From positions 17,218,607 through 17,282,606 of the forward strand of contig CM043877.1 in NCBI GenBank assembly GCA_023846275.1: a stretch of 64,000 bases of DNA. The letters run 5' to 3'. Shown one piece after another: positions 60,601-64,000 of this stretch (positions are counted from its first letter, which is position 1; each line of letters begins with the position of its first letter). Position numbers and translations under genes: made by a program. A model generated the notes under the pieces. It saw only the letters and a list, made by a program, of their open reading frames with translations. It made no database searches and was not told where the DNA came from. The stretch is from Vanilla planifolia (lineage: Eukaryota; Streptophyta; Magnoliopsida; Asparagales; Orchidaceae).

Positions 60601-63219
60601 GCATAATTGAGAGTACTTATACCTTTATATAATCGAAATGGATTGTATGACGTATAAAGCTCAGCTTTACTTTTTTAATTTCCACAAAGATGAATGATAC
60701 TGCTTCATATATTATGTCTAAGCATGTGTTTTCGTTATAGCTATAACTTCAGAAGATCTGTCATTATCGCTTATGTAACTTTTGGAGGAACCAGCTTCCT
60801 ACTGATTATATTTGTGTTCTTCATTGGTTATTCATTATCTGCTAAAATTTAAGCTTATGCATGCATAGTTCTTTAATTTCCAATAAGCTTGTTACCATTT
60901 TCTTATGTGAAGCATGTTTTCTTAACCATGTAGTACTTATCTAGAATATAATGATCTTCAGTTTTATAGCAATACCTGCAATCGTGGATGGTGATAAGCA
61001 ACCTTGAACCATTGCAGCCAATAATCATTACTGTGTCCCTTTGCCACAATATTCTTTCAAGTTGCCTTCTCTTAGGTTCCAGATTGTACTTTTTTAGATT
61101 GGCTCAATCAAAATTAGCTGGGATGTAAACATGCAGGTCTTGGATTTTGTTTTACTTCTAGTTGGGTCTTGTTTTGGTCAAGATGAAATTCAAAGTTGTG
61201 CAAAATTTAAAATTTCCTAACTTTGAAACAATAGATTTGAAAATTAGTTTATTTGGATGTAGTTGATTGATAATCATTTTGTGAATTCATTTTCAGACAT
61301 TTTTGTATGTAAAAGAAGAAACTCTTTTGCTGATTTTTAAATCTTGTTGATTTAATATTTTATTATGTCTAATGATTTGAAAAATTTTAACCAATTCGTA
61401 GATTGTGTTTGACATTTGCTTGGAAAACAAGGCATATATTTTGATTGAATAATGTAATTGTTACAAATCCAATTATGGATCTTTCTACACTTTCTAGTAT
61501 GTTTTTGTACTAGTTTGACTCGTTGAATTCTTTTGAGACTTGGAGCACTTTGCACATAGCTAGCATCGAGCTCAATTTTTGGCTATCTGTATTAACCAAG
61601 TTTGATCGGTGAGAGGATTGAAATTGGATAGTGCAAGAACTTTGTGCATTGGTTGAAGATTTGTCCAATCTCCCTTCTTTCATGTTGTACTAGTTTATTG
61701 AAATATAGAAGTTTGTTTGGGAGCATGTGGATTATCATGCAAATGGAGCAGTTATGCTACTTAGCATGATTAAAAGGACATTGTGAGATAACAGATATGC
61801 TGTTTCTTCAAGATTTTTTACTATGAATATAATTTTTGGTGAAACATTTCTATACATATAAGAATTTGGTTCATCCAATAGAAAATCTTTCTTAGTTTAT
61901 TTATGATAATTGTTGTTGTAATTACTTTTTATATTACTTTGGTTATTCTAATTTCTTTTTGTTGTTTTAGTTTTTTGCAGATTTTAATGAGAAATTGCTA
62001 TCTTCCTCCAATTACGTCACAAAAAGACAAGCTGTCAAGGTGTTGTTTCTGAATGTGTTACATTTATGAATGTGGAATTTAGGTCAAGTCAATAAAATAA
62101 AGAAATTTTTGAAAGAAAAAAACCTCTCAATGTTCAATAAAATTAAATCAAATAAAGTTTTACATTCTAATTGTTAATTTGTTGAGTTCTATACTAAACT
62201 TTATTTTACGATTATGTTGTTAACTATTATGCAGCTTCTGGGAGACATCTTGCTTGATCGAGCAAATTCGGTAATCATGATACGATATGTCAGTTCAAAG
62301 GATAATTTGATTGTCCTAATGAACCTTATGAGGGTATGTACCATACTTTATATTTATTGAATATATCAACCATGCCTAACATTATAAAATAAAATATTAA
62401 TGTTTACATGTATTTTTTTTGGAATATATTGTAGTTGAAAAAAGTGCTATGATAGACATTTGATTTGTTAGACATTTGGGGAGACTTATTTTTGTATGCA
62501 AACAAAATTAATATTATTTTCTCTCATATTTTAAATATTTTTGCAATTCGTTTTTATTCATCAATTTTGTTTCTTCACAAAATTGCAATATCATGATATG
62601 TTGTTCTTTTTGAGTTATTACAAATACAAAGCCCACATAAAAGTCTCATGATCTTTTCATTTTTCTAAAAGCAATTCTTACTAATTATGATGATGGGTAT
62701 TTTTCTTTACTTTCATTCCCTCGAAAAAGTTTTATAAGACTGATTGGTTCTTGTTCTCGATACGAAGGGATTCAAAACAATGTAACATCGTTCGATTTTA
62801 ATTACCGAATGCTTGTTTACCATTTCGTGCTAATATTGCTATTTGCATTCCTCAGGAATCAAGCAAAAACATACAAACAGAAGCATTTCACGTATTTAAG
62901 GTTTTTTTTTTTAATTTTTTTTATGAACAAATTATTTTGTTCTTGTCCACCAATGTTGATACCCTTCTTGCAGTTATTTGTAGCAAATCAAAACAAACCA
63001 CCAGAGGTTGTAAGTATTCTAGTCACCAATCGAAACAAGATTCTTAGGTTATTGGGTGACTTCAAATTGGACAAAGGTAGGTGCCAATACTTCTTTAATC
63101 GCTTCAAATACTTATCTGTATATGATCATGTTATTAATTTAATATGCTATGTTTTAGAGGATGAGCAATTCGAAGCAGACAAAGCTCAAGTTATGAAAGA
63201 AGTAGCATCGTTATTATGA
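48660..63219 (+). CDS. MO25: MO25/CAB39-like kinase scaffold protein, 335 residues
   Basis: Eleven exons: 48660-48779, 49281-49442, 49657-49775, 50012-50086, 54497-54590, 59727-59786, 61971-62039, 62235-62333, 62856-62900, 62974-63076 and 63158-63219. All introns are GT-AG; the total is 1008 nt and the frame is unbroken from [12 protein letters not shown] to KEVASLL. The length fits the family (about 340 residues). Matching blocks include [96 protein letters not shown] and [13 protein letters not shown]25 is a cytosolic helical-repeat (armadillo-like) protein. Animal MO25 activates STRAD/LKB1 and Ste20-family kinases; in plants and fungi (Hym1) it partners GCK-type kinases in polarity and division. 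The introns total 13.5 kb, mostly transposon-derived, yet the exons are intact, so the gene looks functional. The roles given are by homology. Confidence 0.95.
50590..54100. other. Unidentified insertion-like sequence in MO25 intron 4
   Basis: Intron 4 (50087-54496) is 4.4 kb and its middle differs in texture from the flanking T-rich intron: it is richer in G and C with few T-runs. At 52690-53060 there is a GCAC/TGCG-rich segment, and a TCTATAAAAAGAGAGGAG core-promoter-like sequence follows at about 53190, as in a retrotransposon LTR. Frames are short and interrupted, and I recognise no domain. No boundaries or TSD were found. It may be one or more decayed transposons; the identity is open. 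Confidence 0.4.
57162..59215. repeat. Three diverged ~250-330-bp tandem repeats in MO25 intron 5
   Basis: Copies begin near 57162 (interrupted by the solo LTR and resuming at 58330), near 58557 and near 58886. Each has a TGATAT(T/C)(C/T)(T/A)(A/G)GT-like start, GGTATTGTCT-like and CCTAT(T/C)A(T/C)AGCATACTTAATTAT-like stretches, a TCTTATAAAAG(C/T)CTTGCA-like stretch and an end near CGACCA..CC(C/T)CTTC(G/A)AGTGTTAC. The third copy is preceded by TTGATACCAAATTGTGATATCC, a phrase seen at ends of plant terminal-repeat elements. They may derive from a tandem array of a small non-autonomous element. Confidence 0.75.
57191..58329. mobile_element. Solo LTR, family 3 (1139 bp), in MO25 intron 5, TSD TTATG
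   Basis: The segment starts CGTCACACCTCG and ends GGGACATTACA. It is flanked by TTATG at 57186-57190 and TTATG at 58330-58334, a perfect 5-bp target-site duplication. The expected initial TG is CG here, a single T-to-C change if the ancestor began TGTCACACC. Excising it restores a continuous copy of the neighbouring ~300-bp repeat, which independently supports the boundaries. It has a GC-richer central part (about 57860-58090) and no coding domain. Confidence 0.85.
59915..60705. repeat. Local duplication (~300 bp, offset ~530 bp) in MO25 intron 6
   Basis: 59915-60235 and about 60440-60705 share in order GCAAAAC(A/G)AGGG-like sequence, ATAGTTTGT(A/T)TAAAGAT(G/A)CATTTTT, a TTTTTATCACAT(A/C)(A/G)GAAAA-like stretch, CATAATTG(G/A)(T/G)AGTACTT and ACAAA(T/G)ATGAATGATA. 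The copies are substantially diverged. Confidence 0.7.
60015..60110. repeat. 48-bp near-perfect tandem duplication
   Basis: TTTTGAAATACTTTAAAGAA starts at 60015 and again at 60063, and both copies continue through GTCAACGTAT(A/T)ATCACATAAG. The copies are almost identical, so this happened after the larger duplication that contains it. Confidence 0.92.
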
Positions 63220-63272
63220 TCCTCTTCATGACTTCCAAAGTACATCATCTTCAAGCTCTGTTTTATAAGTCC

Positions 63273-63278
63273 AATAAA
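63273..63278 (+). terminator. Candidate polyadenylation signal of the MO25 gene
   Basis: AATAAA lies 54 bp after the stop codon (63217-63219) in the context GTCCAATAAACC. Plant poly(A) signals are degenerate, so cleavage could also occur further on. Confidence 0.45.
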
Positions 63279-63699
63279 CCTTAAGTATTGGTTGCTGCTT
63301 TGCCTTGCTAGAAAAACTAGTGTAAAATTATGGTTGAAAATTTAAGTTTCTTCATATTAATGTCTTAGTGGGTGATGTAGGCTTTCTTGCCTGCCTTTGT
63401 TTAGTTATTTTCTTAATGCAAGGCTTTTAGTTCTCTTGATCGTAGAGCTTACTTTTCATTAATAACTACCCTTGGGTCCACATTTTGATAGAAAAATAAG
63501 AACAGGCACTTAAATAAATATTTTATGTTATAAAATTGTTGTGAATACAGAAAGAAACCAAGCATTGATGAATAGTTTGTTTTTTTTATTTAAATTTATA
63601 CCCTTCCTTGGAGCGAGTTTTAAAGTAGTTTTATAATAACAGCTGTGTTTCAAGCATTTGTTTAAGGGTTATTCCCCTGAAAGCATTTTTTCATTCAAA
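63279..63699. other. 3' flank of the MO25 gene, no gene seen
   Basis: T-rich sequence expected to include the rest of the 3' untranslated region. There are no recognisable frames, and no repeat was seen before the LINE remnant that follows. Confidence 0.5.
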
Positions 63700-64000
63700 A
63701 AGGAAGCAAAATAGCAAATACAACGTTCCTTGTGGAGGGTCAAAAAGGAAATCAGATAATAACAGTTTTAGGAGGGGCTCAGGGAGGGGCATTCCCCAAC
63801 CCCAAGCAAAGTTGAAGCGGCAAGCAGCACACGCAACCCAATTCGCTGGTGCGTTGTCGTCTCTCTAGATATGCGTGATAGTGAGCGCGTCAAGGCCCCG
63901 AGCATACAATATCGCCTTGGCAAAAACACCTCCCATGGGCACCTGAGAGAGGGTGTTGTGCACCTCATGCATCGCATGTGTTGAATCAATTTGGATCTCA
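63700..64000 (-). pseudogene. C-terminal RNase H part of a LINE, cut by the window end
   Basis: Reading the minus strand from the window end, one frame gives AMHEVHNTLSQVP, then GLDALTITHI, a stop, RDDNAPANWVACAAC and WGWGMPLPEPLLKLLLSD. The pattern HI-x-R-x-x-NAPA(N/D)WVA resembles the last RNase H helix of plant L1-type elements (H-x-x-RE-x-N-x-xAD-x-xA), and the PxxLLxLLLSD tail resembles their C-terminus. The single in-frame stop (TAG) shows that it is inactive. The 73-codon frame called on the same strand in another phase is a shadow. The upstream part of the element lies beyond the window. Confidence 0.6.

Noticed and set aside
62809..63219. 136-codon frame as a stand-alone gene
   Set aside because: It is MO25 exons 9-11 read in part through introns; exon 9 is out of frame in it, and the splice sites explain the real product.
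1..64000. A gene cluster or previously undescribed biological system
   Set aside because: Only three ordinary nuclear genes are supported and they share no pathway logic; everything else recognisable is transposon-derived or simple repeat.

Overview
This window is nuclear DNA of a flowering plant. The evidence is intron-rich genes with GT-AG splice sites, very AT-rich intergenic and intronic DNA, abundant LTR-retrotransposon and L1-type LINE debris, and two proteins that match plant families. The GC-rich single-exon gene near 8.4 kb and the long, transposon-filled introns would fit a monocot outside the grasses, but that is inference. There is no bacterial, plasmid or phage material, no CRISPR array, and no tRNA or rRNA gene that I can see.

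Layout. 1-3720: an imperfect tandem duplication of about 775 bp whose second copy is split by a 2.16-kb solo LTR with a perfect 5-bp target-site duplication (TSD). 3721-8330: AT-rich intergenic DNA with small inverted repeats. 8421-8621: a GC-rich gene for a 66-residue plant protein. 11223-23525 (minus): a nine-exon... more exactly eight coding-interval gene (seven coding exons resolved, listed in its entry) for a BIG BROTHER-type RING-H2 E3 ubiquitin ligase, with a promoter near 24.8-25.1 kb and a LINE remnant in its longest intron. 25.4-35.4 kb: a heavily mutated Ty3/gypsy element (protease to integrase) and a second solo LTR of the same family as the first. 35.4-47.2 kb: an old minus-strand Ty1/copia element of SIRE type, with diverged LTR copies and a broken gag, split by a 3.1-kb solo LTR of another family. 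48660-63219 (plus): an eleven-exon gene for an MO25/CAB39-like scaffold protein. Its introns hold a fourth solo LTR, a three-copy repeat and a local duplication. 63.7-64.0 kb: the RNase H end of another LINE on the minus strand.

The three genes are ordinary nuclear genes and do not form a pathway cluster. BIG BROTHER limits organ growth through ubiquitination. MO25 supports Ste20/GCK-type kinases in polarity and division. Any functional link between them is not implied by proximity.

I found no new biological system. The most informative results are structural: four solo LTRs from at least three families, three with perfect TSDs and one with four of five bases matching; exact nesting orders; a 21-bp CpG-rich minisatellite that has 5 units in one LTR and 10 in its sister; and an 81-nt final MO25 intron that is a multiple of three and free of stop codons, so its retention would insert 27 residues. 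Exon coordinates for both large genes were read by hand from splice sites and reading frame and close without a frame error (MO25: 1008 nt, 335 residues; BIG BROTHER: 256 residues).
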